Below, piece after piece: positions 6,866 to 15,629 of a stretch of 30,896 bases of DNA. Each line of letters begins with the position of its first letter. The first letter of the stretch is position 1. Source of the DNA: Desulfobacterales bacterium (GTDB lineage Bacteria > Desulfobacterota > Desulfobacteria > Desulfobacterales > UBA2174_A); contig JALOPD010000061.1 in the NCBI GenBank assembly GCA_025454075.1, positions 1-30,896 on the forward strand, written 5' to 3'. The notes below the pieces were generated by a model that was not told the DNA's origin, made no database searches, and was given only the letters and a program-made list of their open reading frames with translations. Both the position numbers and the translations under genes were made by a program.

Positions 6866-8789
6866 AGCGGACCGGCGGCGCCGGGAGTTCGCCGAAGCGC
6901 CGGTTCCGAAAATCCACATCGGCATGGCCACCTGCGGCATCGCCGCCGGCGCCCAGGAGACCAGGGCCGCCTTCGAGGAGGCGCTGGCCCGCTTGGGAAT
7001 CGCCGCCCGGATCCGCAGCGTGGGCTGCTGCGGCCACTGCTATGCCGAGCCCGTGGTCGTCATCGACCATCCCGAATCCGGGTTCCCGCCCATTTTTTAC
7101 CCCGAGGTCAGCGCCGGCAAAGCGAGCATGCTGGCCAAGCTGTTTCTGAAGGAGGGGGACCCGCGGCTGGAGCACATCCTGGGGGCCACCGTTGCGAACG
7201 ACCTCATCCCATCGGTCATGGAGTTTCCGCGCTTCAACCTTGAAACACGCGTGATCATGGAGCGCTGCGGCCGCGTCGACCCCGAAGAGATCCACGACTA
7301 CATCGCCGAGGGCGGTTATGAAACCTTGGCGGATGCGCTGGGGCGGAGCCCGGCCGGCGTCATCGAAGCGATCACGGCCTCCGGGCTGCGCGGCCGCGGC
7401 GGGGCCGGCTTCCCAACGGGCCGCAAGTGGGCGTTCGCGCGCGCCGCGGGGGGGGGGGAGAAGGTCGTCATCTGCAACGCCGACGAGGGCGACCCCGGCG
7501 CCTACATGGACCGCACGCTACTCGAAAGCAACCCTCATCAAATCCTCGAGGGGATGATCATCTGCGGGCACGCGGTCGGCGCCGGCAGGGGGATCGTCTA
7601 TGTCCGGTCCGAATACCCGCTGGCGGTTCGCACCATCCGCCGCGCCATCGAGCAGGCCAGGGGTTTTGGACTGCTGGGCAAGGGAGTCCTGGGGTCGGGC
7701 CTGGATTTCGACATCGAGGTGTTCCAGGGGTCCGGGGCCTTTGTCTGCGGCGAGGAAACAGCCCTGATCCGGTCCATCGAAGGTTTCCGCGGCATGCCCG
7801 TGCACCGGCCGCCGTACCCGGTGGAAGCCGGCCTCGACGGCCGCCCCACGGTGATCAACAATGTGAAGACCTTTGCCGCCGTGCCGCCGATCCTGCAGAA
7901 CGGCCCGGAGTGGTTCCGCCGGATCGGCAGCGAGACGAGCCCGGGGACGGCTGTTTTCTCCGTGGTGGGCAGCGTGGTTCACCCCGGTCTGGTGGAAGTC
8001 CCGATGGGGACGAGCCTGCGGACTCTCATTTTCGACATCTGCGGCGGCATTCCCAAGAAAAGGAGATTCAAGGCGGTGCAGATCGGCGGGCCCTCCGGCG
8101 GCTATCTTTCGGAGGCGCACCTCGACACGCCGATCGACTTCGACTCGCTGGCGCAGGCCGGCGCCATGATGGGATCCGGGGGCATGGTCGTCATGGACGA
8201 AGACGCCTGTCTGGTGGACGTGTCGCGGTTTTTTCTGGACTTCACCCAGAAGGAGTCCTGCGGCAAATGCACCTTCTGCCGCATCGGGACCCGTCAACTG
8301 CTCGGGCTCTTGGAGCGCCTGACCGAGGGCCGGGGTCGCGAGGGCGACTTGGAGCTGCTGCAGCGGGTGAGCGAAGATGTGAAGAACGGCTCCATGTGCG
8401 GCCTGGGCAAGACGGCCCCCAACCCTGTGCTGACCTCTCTGCGGTATTTTTTCGAGGATTACGAGGCGCACGTGAAGGAGAAGCGCTGTCCGGGCAAGAT
8501 GTGCCGGCCCCTGATCGCCTACTACATCGATCTCGAAAAGTGCGCCCGGGGCTGCAATGCGTGCGAGGGCTGCTGCCCGGTCGACGCCGTCTTTATCACG
8601 CGCGACCGCAAACGCGGCATCGACCCGTCGAAGTGCGTGAAGTGCGGGGAATGCGTGGTGGCCTGCCCGCCGGAGTACGACGCGGTCAGGCGCGTGTCGC
8701 CGCCGCACCTGGCGCCCGTCATCGAGCGGCCGCCGACGGAAGAGAAAAGCCCGACGCTTGAAGCGGAAAGCTCCCAAAAAGCAGGGTGA
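6822..8789 (+). CDS. NuoF-like NADH-binding FMN/Fe-S subunit with N-terminal thioredoxin-like and C-terminal ferredoxin domains
   Basis: A 655-residue three-part flavoprotein of the HndC/HydB/BamH type. Residues ~30-110 form a thioredoxin-like domain with cysteines C38, C69/C70 and C73. Residues ~170-470 form the NuoF core, with the FMN/NADH loop GRGGAGFPTGRKW at 191-203, CNADEGDPGAYMDR and GSGAFVCGEETAL. The N3-type [4Fe-4S] ligands are C480, C483, C486 and C526. The tail carries two ferredoxin motifs: C574-x3-C578-x2-C581-x3-C585, with one residue more than usual in the first gap and an extra C584, and a canonical set at C605, C608, C611 and C615. It should oxidise or reduce NAD(H) and exchange electrons with the NuoE- and NuoG-like partners. 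The final acceptor is not identifiable here. Confidence 0.9.
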   Translation: MSPVPRQIYLRLRDEADRRRREFAEAPVPKIHIGMATCGIAAGAQETRAAFEEALARLGIAARIRSVGCCGHCYAEPVVVIDHPESGFPPIFYPEVSAGKASMLAKLFLKEGDPRLEHILGATVANDLIPSVMEFPRFNLETRVIMERCGRVDPEEIHDYIAEGGYETLADALGRSPAGVIEAITASGLRGRGGAGFPTGRKWAFARAAGGGEKVVICNADEGDPGAYMDRTLLESNPHQILEGMIICGHAVGAGRGIVYVRSEYPLAVRTIRRAIEQARGFGLLGKGVLGSGLDFDIEVFQGSGAFVCGEETALIRSIEGFRGMPVHRPPYPVEAGLDGRPTVINNVKTFAAVPPILQNGPEWFRRIGSETSPGTAVFSVVGSVVHPGLVEVPMGTSLRTLIFDICGGIPKKRRFKAVQIGGPSGGYLSEAHLDTPIDFDSLAQAGAMMGSGGMVVMDEDACLVDVSRFFLDFTQKESCGKCTFCRIGTRQLLGLLERLTEGRGREGDLELLQRVSEDVKNGSMCGLGKTAPNPVLTSLRYFFEDYEAHVKEKRCPGKMCRPLIAYYIDLEKCARGCNACEGCCPVDAVFITRDRKRGIDPSKCVKCGECVVACPPEYDAVRRVSPPHLAPVIERPPTEEKSPTLEAESSQKAG

Positions 8790-8791
8790 AG

Positions 8792-9439
8792 ATGCCGGTC
8801 GGTATTCGCATAATAGTGGATGGGAGGGATTTTGATGTCGAGCCTGGCGCCAACCTTCTCGCTGCCTGCCTGGCCGCCGGCATTTACATCCCGCACCTGT
8901 GTTATCTTGAAGATATGAAGCCGGCAGCGGCTTCCTGCCGGCTGTGCTTTGTGGACATCGAAGGGAGAAAGGAGCCGGTGCCCGCCTGCACGGTGACGGT
9001 CGACACTCCCCTGGAGGTCGATACCGGCTCGCCGGCCGTGCGTCGCCTGCAGAAGGCGGGGTTGCAACTGCTCTTGTCCGTGCACCGGGTGGCCTGCAAG
9101 AACTGCCCCGCCCATCGCCGCTGCGACCTGCAGCGGATCGCGAAATTCCTGAAGGTCGGGCTGACGCCCGGAAACCTCGATCGGTACCTGAAGGAGCCCG
9201 AAGTCGACTCGAGCCACCCCTGCCTGGATTACTACCCCAACCGGTGCGTGCTCTGCGGTCGGTGCGTGCACGTGTGCCGCCGGCAGCACACCGACGCGGT
9301 TCTGACCTTCGCCAAACGCGGCTTCGCTACGGTGGTAAGGGCCTACGACGATTCCCCCGCCGCATCCGATTCTTGCAGGGGCTGCCGCGCCTGCGCGGAC
9401 GCCTGCCCGGTGGCGGCGCTGCTGCCGAAGCACCCGTAA
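8792..9439 (+). CDS. NuoG-like (N-terminal domains only) Fe-S electron-transfer subunit
   Basis: A 215-residue protein equivalent to the N-terminal Fe-S part of NuoG/HydA/HoxU. The plant-type [2Fe-2S] ligands are C37, C49, C52 and C66. The His-Cys3 cluster ligands are H98, C102, C105 and C111. Two [4Fe-4S] motifs follow: C152/C155/C158/C162 and C195/C198/C201/C205. It stops there, without an H-cluster, molybdopterin or hydrogenase domain, as in HoxU- or BamI-like subunits, so a catalytic partner must be encoded elsewhere. The start is the ATG at 8792, 2 nt after the nuoF-like stop and behind AGGGTGA. A GTG at 8786 overlapping the stop codon is the alternative. It is the last gene of the operon, followed by a bidirectional terminator. 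Confidence 0.87.
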   Translation: MPVGIRIIVDGRDFDVEPGANLLAACLAAGIYIPHLCYLEDMKPAAASCRLCFVDIEGRKEPVPACTVTVDTPLEVDTGSPAVRRLQKAGLQLLLSVHRVACKNCPAHRRCDLQRIAKFLKVGLTPGNLDRYLKEPEVDSSHPCLDYYPNRCVLCGRCVHVCRRQHTDAVLTFAKRGFATVVRAYDDSPAASDSCRGCRACADACPVAALLPKHP

Positions 9440-9516
9440 GTCGGCGCCGAACCAGGCCTTCTATATCAGGACCTCAACACCGAAAGGAGACGTTTGGGAA
9501 AGCTTCCGGCTAAAAT

Positions 9517-9546
9517 ACAAAACCCGCCCTGAAAGGCGGGTTTTGT
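9517..9546. terminator. Bidirectional rho-independent terminator
   Basis: A perfect 12-bp stem, ACAAAACCCGCC (9517-9528) with GGCGGGTTTTGT (9535-9546), closes a 6-nt loop. A and T tracts flank it on the two sides. It ends the NuoEFG-like operon on the plus strand and the tRNA transcript on the minus strand. Confidence 0.9.
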
Positions 9547-9555
9547 GCTTTGTTG

Positions 9556-9631
9556 TGGTGCGCCCGGCTGGACTTGAACCAGCGGCTTTCAGCTCCGGAG
9601 GCTGACGCTCTATCCCCTGAGCTACGGGCGC
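9556..9631 (-). tRNA. tRNA-Arg (anticodon CCG)
   Basis: A 76-nt cloverleaf on the minus strand including an encoded 3' CCA. The acceptor stem GCGCCCG pairs with CGGGCGC, followed by discriminator A. The D arm is GCTC-loop-GAGC. The anticodon stem TCAGC/GCTGA encloses loop CTCCGGA, giving anticodon CCG, which reads CGG arginine codons. The T arm contains GGTTCAAGTCC. A terminator follows at 9517-9546. Confidence 0.95.
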
Positions 9632-9692
9632 ATGCAGGGATAAGCATAATAGATAGAGGAGAAGGGGGACATAGTCAAGCGCGAAAACCGCT

Positions 9693-10991
9693 TCATCCGG
9701 GCTGGACCGTCCGTTTTTCAAGCGCCGCCTTGGCTTCGCCCACCACGTAGAGGGAGCCGGCCACCAAGGTGAGGCTTTGCGGGCGCGCGGTTTTCACAGC
9801 GTGGTCGAGGGCCGCGGCGACATCCCGGATGATTCGGACACCCGAAACCAAAGTTTTCGCAACCGCTTCCAGCTTTTCGGCCGGCAGGGCGCGGCGGGTC
9901 TTGGCCTGTGTGGCAATCACGCGGGCGGCATAGGGCAGCAACAGTTTCAGCATGGCCGCATAGGGCTTGTCGTCCAGGATGCCGACCACCAGGGTGATGT
10001 CGCGGTCCTTGAAATTAGCGCGCAGATGCCGCGCCAGCTGCTTGGCGGCATCCAAGTTGTGGGCGCCGTCGAGCATGATCAGCGGTTTTTCGGAGACGAC
10101 ATCGAGCCGGCCCGGCCAGCGGGTCGTCGCAAGCCCCGCCCGCATGCTTTCAAGAGACAGGCGTGGGGCCTTGTCCAGGAGCAGCTCGCAGGCGGCCAAG
10201 ACCAGCGCGGCATTTCCCCCCTGGTAGTCCCCCTGAAGCCCCGTGGCCATATCGGGCCAGACGTGGCGGAGGCCGCGGTAAGTGAAGCGGCCCCCGCCCG
10301 TGCGCCGAAACCTGAAATCGCGGCTCAGCCGAAAGACCGGGGCCGATTTTTGCTGTGCGGCCTGGCGCAGGACCTCCCATGCGGAGGGCTGGCGGATGCC
10401 GGTCACGACCGGCCGGCGGCGCTTGACGATGCCGGCTTTTTCAAAGGCGATCCGGGGGATCGTGGCGCCCAGGTACTCGCGGTGCTCCAGGGAGATGTTC
10501 GTGATGATCGCCAGCTCCGGCGTGATCACGTTGGTGGCGTCCATGCGGCCGCCCATGCCGGTCTCGATCACGGCCCAATCGACCTTGCGGCGGGCGAACT
10601 CGTCGAAGGCCATGGCGGTGGTGAACTCGAAGAAGGTCGGCTCGCGGCCGCCGGGGAGCGCCCGGTGGACCCTTCGATAGAGCCGGACGATGTCCGCGTC
10701 GGCGATCGGCACACCATTGACCTGGATGCGTTCGTTGAAGCGCACCAAGTGAGGCGAGGTGTAGAGCCCGACGCGATAGCCGGAGCACCGCAGGATGTTG
10801 GCGAGGCTTGCCGCCACCGAGCCCTTGCCGTTCGTGCCGGCGATGTGGATGGTTTTGTAGCGCCGGTGGGGGTGGCCGAGGCCGGCGAGCATCCGGCGGA
10901 CGGTGGCAAGCCCCAGCTTGATCCCGAAACGCCGGAGGCGGAAGAGGGTCTCAAGGCAGGCAGTGCTGTCTTTTGGCTGCGGCATCGGCAT
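9693..10991 (-). CDS. folC: Bifunctional folylpolyglutamate synthase / dihydrofolate synthase
   Basis: A Mur-ligase-family enzyme of about 432 residues that adds glutamate to dihydropteroate and extends folate polyglutamate chains. The ATP-binding P-loop AGTNGKGS is at residues 51-58. Family blocks YTSPHLVRFNERI, FFEFTTAMAF, ETGMGGRMDATN, ITNISLEH and LDGAHN are all intact. I place the start at the ATG at 10991-10989. A start at 11030 would be in frame but would make the N-terminus translate the rpsU terminator hairpin, which is implausible. No clear Shine-Dalgarno precedes either 10991 or the next ATG two codons later. The gene lies downstream of rpsU on the same strand and may be expressed by terminator read-through or from an unseen promoter. 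Confidence 0.93.
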   Translation of the reverse strand: MPMPQPKDSTACLETLFRLRRFGIKLGLATVRRMLAGLGHPHRRYKTIHIAGTNGKGSVAASLANILRCSGYRVGLYTSPHLVRFNERIQVNGVPIADADIVRLYRRVHRALPGGREPTFFEFTTAMAFDEFARRKVDWAVIETGMGGRMDATNVITPELAIITNISLEHREYLGATIPRIAFEKAGIVKRRRPVVTGIRQPSAWEVLRQAAQQKSAPVFRLSRDFRFRRTGGGRFTYRGLRHVWPDMATGLQGDYQGGNAALVLAACELLLDKAPRLSLESMRAGLATTRWPGRLDVVSEKPLIMLDGAHNLDAAKQLARHLRANFKDRDITLVVGILDDKPYAAMLKLLLPYAARVIATQAKTRRALPAEKLEAVAKTLVSGVRIIRDVAAALDHAVKTARPQSLTLVAGSLYVVGEAKAALEKRTVQPG

Positions 10992-10992
10992 G

Positions 10993-11022
10993 AAAAAACC
11001 CGGTGGGGGATCCCACCGGGTT
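10993..11022 (-). terminator. Rho-independent terminator of rpsU
   Basis: Read on the minus strand, the stem AACCCGGTGGG/CCCACCGGGTT (11 bp, 4-nt loop) is followed by a T6 run. It ends right at the folC start codon. Confidence 0.88.
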
Positions 11023-11043
11023 CGGTTCAACGGGTTTCAGAGG

Positions 11044-11250
11044 TTAGCGTCTGCGTGCGGCCCGGGCCGCGGCAATGCGTTCCCTTCGCTGCGCTTCGCG
11101 CTGCTTGCGCCGCCGAAATTCGCTCGGCTTTTCGTAGCTCTTCTTCAGCTTCAAGCGCTTGAAAAGGCCGTCATTCTGGATCTTTTTTTTCAGAATGCGC
11201 ATTGCTTTTTCGATGTCATTGTCGATGACCCTGACTTCGATTTCCTTCAA
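11044..11250 (-). CDS. rpsU: 30S ribosomal protein S21
   Basis: A 68-residue, strongly basic small-subunit protein. It opens KEIEVRVIDNDIEKAM, continues LKKKIQNDGLFKRLK and YEKPSEFRRRKQRE, and ends in an Arg/Ala-rich tail, the standard bS21 layout. The start codon is TTG (11250-11248), preceded at good distance by AAAGGGG; no in-frame ATG exists at the conserved N-terminus. It has its own near-consensus promoter and a strong terminator, so it is probably monocistronic. It is divergent from adk. Confidence 0.93.
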   Translation of the reverse strand: MKEIEVRVIDNDIEKAMRILKKKIQNDGLFKRLKLKKSYEKPSEFRRRKQREAQRRERIAAARAARRR

Positions 11251-11333
11251 CTGTATCGCCCCTTTCGTGCCGCCGGAAACGACGCAATGGTTTCATCCCC
11301 TGCGGATAGTTAGCAAATTCATTAGAAAGTACA

Positions 11334-11362
11334 TTTATAATGAATTATTTCTCCTTTGACAA
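11334..11362 (-). promoter_or_regulatory. Sigma-70 promoter for rpsU
   Basis: On the minus strand TTGTCA (11362-11357) and TATAAA (11339-11334) are 17 nt apart in an AT-rich island. The leader to the TTG start is about 75 nt. Confidence 0.6.
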
Positions 11363-11373
11363 GAGAAATATGA

Positions 11374-12162
<789 letters not shown>

Positions 12163-12175
12163 ACGGCTCGCGTTA

Positions 12176-12209
12176 AAAAAAATCCCACCGGGGACCGGTG
12201 GGATTTTTT
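12176..12209 (+). terminator. Rho-independent terminator of adk
   Basis: The stem AATCCCACCGG/CCGGTGGGATT (11 bp, 3-nt loop) is extended by A and T tracts and ends in T6 at 12204-12209. It starts about 14 nt after the adk stop. Confidence 0.92.
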
Positions 12210-12388
12210 ATTGGCGAGCTTCGTGAAATGGGGAAGGGTCTAACTCCAGCGCCCGAATCCAGTCATTCCCGGTGGTCAATGCCGAGGCCGCGGCACGCGG
12301 GCGGTGCTCAGCAAAATAGGCAGCCAGACGACCTTCGACCTTGGGTTTTCAAGGCGTGCGACCCCCCCCGGGGTGCAATAATGCCGCA

Positions 12389-12483
12389 TATTCCTCCGGC
12401 GGCATCTGGCAATGGCTTTCGGGGCACAGCAAGCCCGCGGCGGGCGTGAGTGCGTGGCTGAATCACCGAACGCCGGAGGAATA
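12389..12483. repeat. Inverted repeat with nested palindrome upstream of rho
   Basis: TATTCCTCCGGCG (12389-12401) is matched by CGCCGGAGGAATA (12471-12483), a perfect 13-bp inverted repeat about 70 nt apart. Inside it is the GC palindrome GCCCGCGGCGGGC. No protein-like frame or transposase is present between the arms. It could be a small non-autonomous element, a structured RNA or a regulator site; I cannot tell which. The rest of 12210-12520 holds no gene I can support. Confidence 0.5.
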
Positions 12484-12520
12484 GTAACAAGGTTTTTTAC
12501 GATCGATGACACGAAACTGC

Positions 12521-12547
12521 TTGACAGTCATGGCATCCTGGTATTAT
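12521..12547 (+). promoter_or_regulatory. Candidate promoter for rho-rpmE
   Basis: A perfect TTGACA (12521-12526) precedes TATTAT (12542-12547) at a 15-nt spacing, or ATTATC at 16 nt. It is the best promoter match in the 720-nt gap between adk and rho. Its transcript would have a leader of about 330 nt. Confidence 0.5.
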
Positions 12548-12554
12548 CATGTTA

Positions 12555-12882
12555 ACGTACGTTTAGAAAAAGAGGTCAACCCGCCAGTCGGCCGGATTCT
12601 CTTGCATCTAACACCTTAACATCCTCCTTCACAACCGACATGGATCCTTTCTGTTAACCGCTCGCTCAAGGCACGTCGGTTGATTAATCCCAAGCAAGGG
12701 TGCGCGCATCTCTTGAAATTTGTGTGAAGGGTCGCATCGGCTGAGGTTGCATCCCTGTACGCCGCATTCATAAGACCGAAACGGAAATCGTCCGAATAAG
12801 ACCGCACCGGCTGCCTCGGGCACCGGGACTACCCGCGGATGCACTCGAGCGTCCGCCACGAAATCGAGGGGATTTTTTTCAA
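12555..12882 (+). other. Long 5' leader of rho
   Basis: From the predicted start to the rho ATG there are about 330 nt without a convincing reading frame. Several small hairpins can be drawn, for example CCGGCTGCC with GGCACCGG near 12807-12826. Rho is known to autoregulate through its leader in E. coli, so a similar attenuation role is a reasonable inference. No known riboswitch or peptide leader was recognised. Confidence 0.4.
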
Positions 12883-14130
12883 ATGAACATCGCCGAACTC
12901 AAAGAGAAAAAGATCAACGAACTGATGCAGATGGCGAAGCAGTTCAACATCGAGGGCGCATCGAACATGCGCAAGCAGGAGCTGATGTTCGCCCTGCTGC
13001 AGGGCCAGATCGAGAAAAACGGCATGATTTACGGGGAGGGCACCCTCGAAATTCTGCCGGACGGTTTCGGCTTCCTGCGTTCGCCCAGTTCCAACTACCT
13101 GCCGGGGCCGGATGACATCTACGTGTCGCCCTCCCAGATCCGGCGCTTCAGCCTGCGCACCGGCGACACCATTTCCGGCCAGATCCGGCAGCCCAAGGAG
13201 TCCGAGCGCTACTTTGCGCTGCTCAAGGTCGAGGCGGTGAATTTCGAGGACCCGGAAGTCGCCCGCGACAAGATCCTCTTCGACAACCTCACTCCGCTCT
13301 ATCCCGAGCGAAAGATGAGCCTGGAAAGCGACGCGGACAATTACTCGACGCGCATCCTGGACCTCATGGTCCCGATCGGGTTCGGGCAGCGCTGCCTGAT
13401 TGTGTCCCCGCCGCGTTCCGGCAAGACCATGCTGCTTCAAGCCATTGCCAACGCCATCATAAAGAGCCACAAGGACGTGGTCCCCTTCGTGCTGCTGATC
13501 GACGAGCGGCCGGAGGAGGTGACCGACATGGAGCGCACGGTCGACGCGGAGGTCATCAGCTCCACCTTCGACGAGCCCGCCGAGCGGCATGTGCAGGTGG
13601 CCGAGATGGTGATCGAAAAGGCCAAGCGCCTGGTGGAACACAAGAAGGATGTCGTCATTCTGCTCGACAGCATCACCCGTCTGGCACGCGCCCACAACTC
13701 GGTGGTGCCGCCGAGCGGGAAAATTCTTTCCGGCGGGGTCGACTCCAACGCGTTGCAGCGACCCAAGCGCTTTTTCGGCGCCGCCCGCAACATCGAGGAA
13801 GGCGGCAGCCTCACCATCATCGCCACCGCCCTGGTGGACACCGGCAGCCGCATGGACGAGGTCATCTTCGAGGAGTTCAAGGGCACCGGCAACGCGGAGA
13901 TCCAGCTCGACCGCAAGCTGTCGGACAAACGCGTTTTCCCGGCGGTCGACATCAAGCGTTCCGGCACCCGCAAAGAAGAGCTGCTGCTGCCGGAGGAGGT
14001 GCTTAACCGCGTCTGGATTCTGCGCAAACTGCTCACCACCCTCAACACGGTGGACAGCATGGAATTTTTGCTTGAAAAAATGAAAGGAACGCGAAATAAT
14101 AAAGAATTTATGAACTCGATGAACGCCTAA
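12883..14130 (+). CDS. rho: Transcription termination factor Rho
   Basis: A 415-residue hexameric RNA-dependent ATPase that terminates transcription. The N-terminal helical domain opens [20 protein letters not shown], the RNA-binding cold-shock-like domain carries GFGFLRS at 61-67, and the Walker A motif SPPRSGKTM lies at about 175-183. Walker B and the R loop appear as [15 protein letters not shown], and the Q-loop region carries [26 protein letters not shown]. Length and motifs are standard, with no insertion in the N-domain. A GAGGGGA Shine-Dalgarno precedes the ATG. It is followed after 34 nt by rpmE, a common pairing, and preceded by a long leader that may serve autoregulation. Confidence 0.97.
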   Translation: MNIAELKEKKINELMQMAKQFNIEGASNMRKQELMFALLQGQIEKNGMIYGEGTLEILPDGFGFLRSPSSNYLPGPDDIYVSPSQIRRFSLRTGDTISGQIRQPKESERYFALLKVEAVNFEDPEVARDKILFDNLTPLYPERKMSLESDADNYSTRILDLMVPIGFGQRCLIVSPPRSGKTMLLQAIANAIIKSHKDVVPFVLLIDERPEEVTDMERTVDAEVISSTFDEPAERHVQVAEMVIEKAKRLVEHKKDVVILLDSITRLARAHNSVVPPSGKILSGGVDSNALQRPKRFFGAARNIEEGGSLTIIATALVDTGSRMDEVIFEEFKGTGNAEIQLDRKLSDKRVFPAVDIKRSGTRKEELLLPEEVLNRVWILRKLLTTLNTVDSMEFLLEKMKGTRNNKEFMNSMNA

Positions 14131-14164
14131 CCGGCGGGACTTCACCAAGGGGGTTTTGATCATA

Positions 14165-14386
14165 ATGAAAGAGAACATCCATCCGAAGTATCAGGACACC
14201 AAGATCCGCTGCGCCTGCGGCAACGTGATCGAGGCCGGGTCCACCAAGGACAACATCGCCGTGGAAATCTGCTCCGGCTGCCACCCGTTTTTCACGGGCA
14301 AGCAGAAGCTGGTGGACACGGCCGGGCGCATCGAGCGTTTCCGCAAGAAGTACCAGAAATTCCATAGTAAGGAAAAAGCGTCGTAG
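14165..14386 (+). CDS. rpmE: 50S ribosomal protein L31
   Basis: A 73-residue L31 protein starting [12 protein letters not shown]. It is the zinc-binding (C+) form: C16 and C18 in RCACGN, and C36 and C39 in [14 protein letters not shown]. The start ATG at 14165 is preferred over an upstream in-frame TTG at 14156 because AAGGGGG sits at a workable distance only from the ATG and the family begins MK. It is cotranscribed with rho and followed by a composite terminator. Confidence 0.95.
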   Translation: MKENIHPKYQDTKIRCACGNVIEAGSTKDNIAVEICSGCHPFFTGKQKLVDTAGRIERFRKKYQKFHSKEKAS

Positions 14387-14462
14387 CGCTCCCGCCGCGC
14401 GTCCCCCCCGACAGGGGCGTCCGAATTTCGGCACTTCACCCTTCTCATGGATGTTTCGCATG

Positions 14463-14520
14463 AGCCCGATGGCCTCACGGGTCGGAACCCACCCGACCCG
14501 TGGCGCCGGCCGGGCTTTTT
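14463..14520 (+). terminator. Composite terminator after rho-rpmE
   Basis: An outer stem AGCCCG (14463-14468) with CGGGCT (14511-14516) runs into a T run. It encloses a perfect inner hairpin CACGGGTCGG/CCGACCCGTG (14476-14485 with 14493-14502). It lies only about 30 nt before the prfA start, so prfA may depend partly on read-through. Confidence 0.65.
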
Positions 14521-14549
14521 GCATGTGAAGCGGACACGGTGTGCACGTC

Positions 14550-15629
14550 ATGTACGACAAACTGGAAGGCGTTGAACAGCGCTACAACGAACTGGAGCGC
14601 CAGCTGAGCGATCCGGCCGTCATCGGCAACCGGGACGCCTATCAGAAGGCCGTGCGCGAGCACGCCGATCTCGGCAAAATCGTCACGGTGTTCCGCCGCT
14701 ACCGCGAGGTGACCGACCGGATCGACGAGAGCAGCGGGCTCTTGAACGACGGGGACGCCGATATTCGGGCCCTGGCCAAAGACGACCTGACGTCGCTGAC
14801 GGCCGAGAAGGAAACCCTCGAGACCGACCTCAAGTTGCTCCTGCTGCCGAAAGACCCCAACGACGACAAGAACATCATCATGGAAATCCGGGCCGGCACC
14901 GGCGGCGAGGAAGCCGCTCTGTTTGCGAGCGACCTCTTTCGCATGTACGGCCGTTATGCCGAGGACCGCGGCTGGAAGGTCGAAGTCCTTTCGCATCACC
15001 CCACGGGAGTGGGGGGGGTGAAGGAAGTCATCGCCATGATCCAGGGTAAAGGCGCTTACAGCGTCTTGAAATACGAAAGCGGGATCCATCGGGTGCAGCG
15101 GGTGCCGGCCACCGAAACCCAGGGGCGCATCCACACCTCGGCGGTCACCGTGGCCGTGCTGCCCGAGGCCGAAGAGGTGGACGTGGCCATCAACCCAAAC
15201 GACCTGCGCATCGACGTCTACCGGTCGGGGGGGCCGGGGGGCCAAAGCGTGAACACCACGGACTCGGCGGTGAGGGTCACGCACCTGCCGACCGGCCTGG
15301 TGGTCATCTGCCAGGACGAGAAATCGCAGCTCAAGAACAAGAACAAGGCCCTCAAGGTGCTGCGCTCCCGGTTGCTGGACATGAAGATCCAGGAGCAGGA
15401 GCAGAAGCGGGCCGAGGACCGCAAGAGCCAGGTGGGAACGGGCGACCGCAGCGGCCGCATCCGCACCTACAATTTCCCGCAGAGCCGCGTGACCGACCAC
15501 CGCATCGGCCTGACCCTTTACAAACTGGACAGCGTCCTGCAGGGTTCCATGCAGGAACTGATCGACGGGCTGACCACGCACTATCAAGCCCAGGCGCTGC
15601 AGAATGTCGAAGCCGCCGCCAGCCGCTAA
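14550..15629 (+). CDS. prfA: Peptide chain release factor 1
   Basis: A 359-residue class I release factor that reads UAA and UAG. The codon-recognition tripeptide PAT is at 186-188 ([10 protein letters not shown]), which identifies RF1 rather than RF2. The peptidyl-hydrolysis motif GGQ is at 230-232 ([17 protein letters not shown]), the Gln being the target of PrmC methylation. The N-terminal coiled-coil domain and C-terminal DHRIG block are complete. I use the ATG at 14550 ([10 protein letters not shown]) as the family-like start; a GTG three codons earlier is possible and neither has a strong Shine-Dalgarno. The 3' end overlaps prmC by 26 nt. Confidence 0.96.
   Translation: MYDKLEGVEQRYNELERQLSDPAVIGNRDAYQKAVREHADLGKIVTVFRRYREVTDRIDESSGLLNDGDADIRALAKDDLTSLTAEKETLETDLKLLLLPKDPNDDKNIIMEIRAGTGGEEAALFASDLFRMYGRYAEDRGWKVEVLSHHPTGVGGVKEVIAMIQGKGAYSVLKYESGIHRVQRVPATETQGRIHTSAVTVAVLPEAEEVDVAINPNDLRIDVYRSGGPGGQSVNTTDSAVRVTHLPTGLVVICQDEKSQLKNKNKALKVLRSRLLDMKIQEQEQKRAEDRKSQVGTGDRSGRIRTYNFPQSRVTDHRIGLTLYKLDSVLQGSMQELIDGLTTHYQAQALQNVEAAASR

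Noticed and set aside
10992..11030. folC start at 11030, extending the N-terminus by 13 residues
   Set aside because: The extension encodes the rpsU terminator hairpin and matches nothing in the FolC family.
12198..12449. An 83-codon frame in the adk-rho gap
   Set aside because: It starts inside the adk terminator, is Pro/Arg-rich, and has no ribosome-binding site or recognisable domain.
12629..12859. A 76-codon minus-strand frame in the rho leader
   Set aside because: No Shine-Dalgarno, promoter or family resemblance; overlaps the presumed rho leader.
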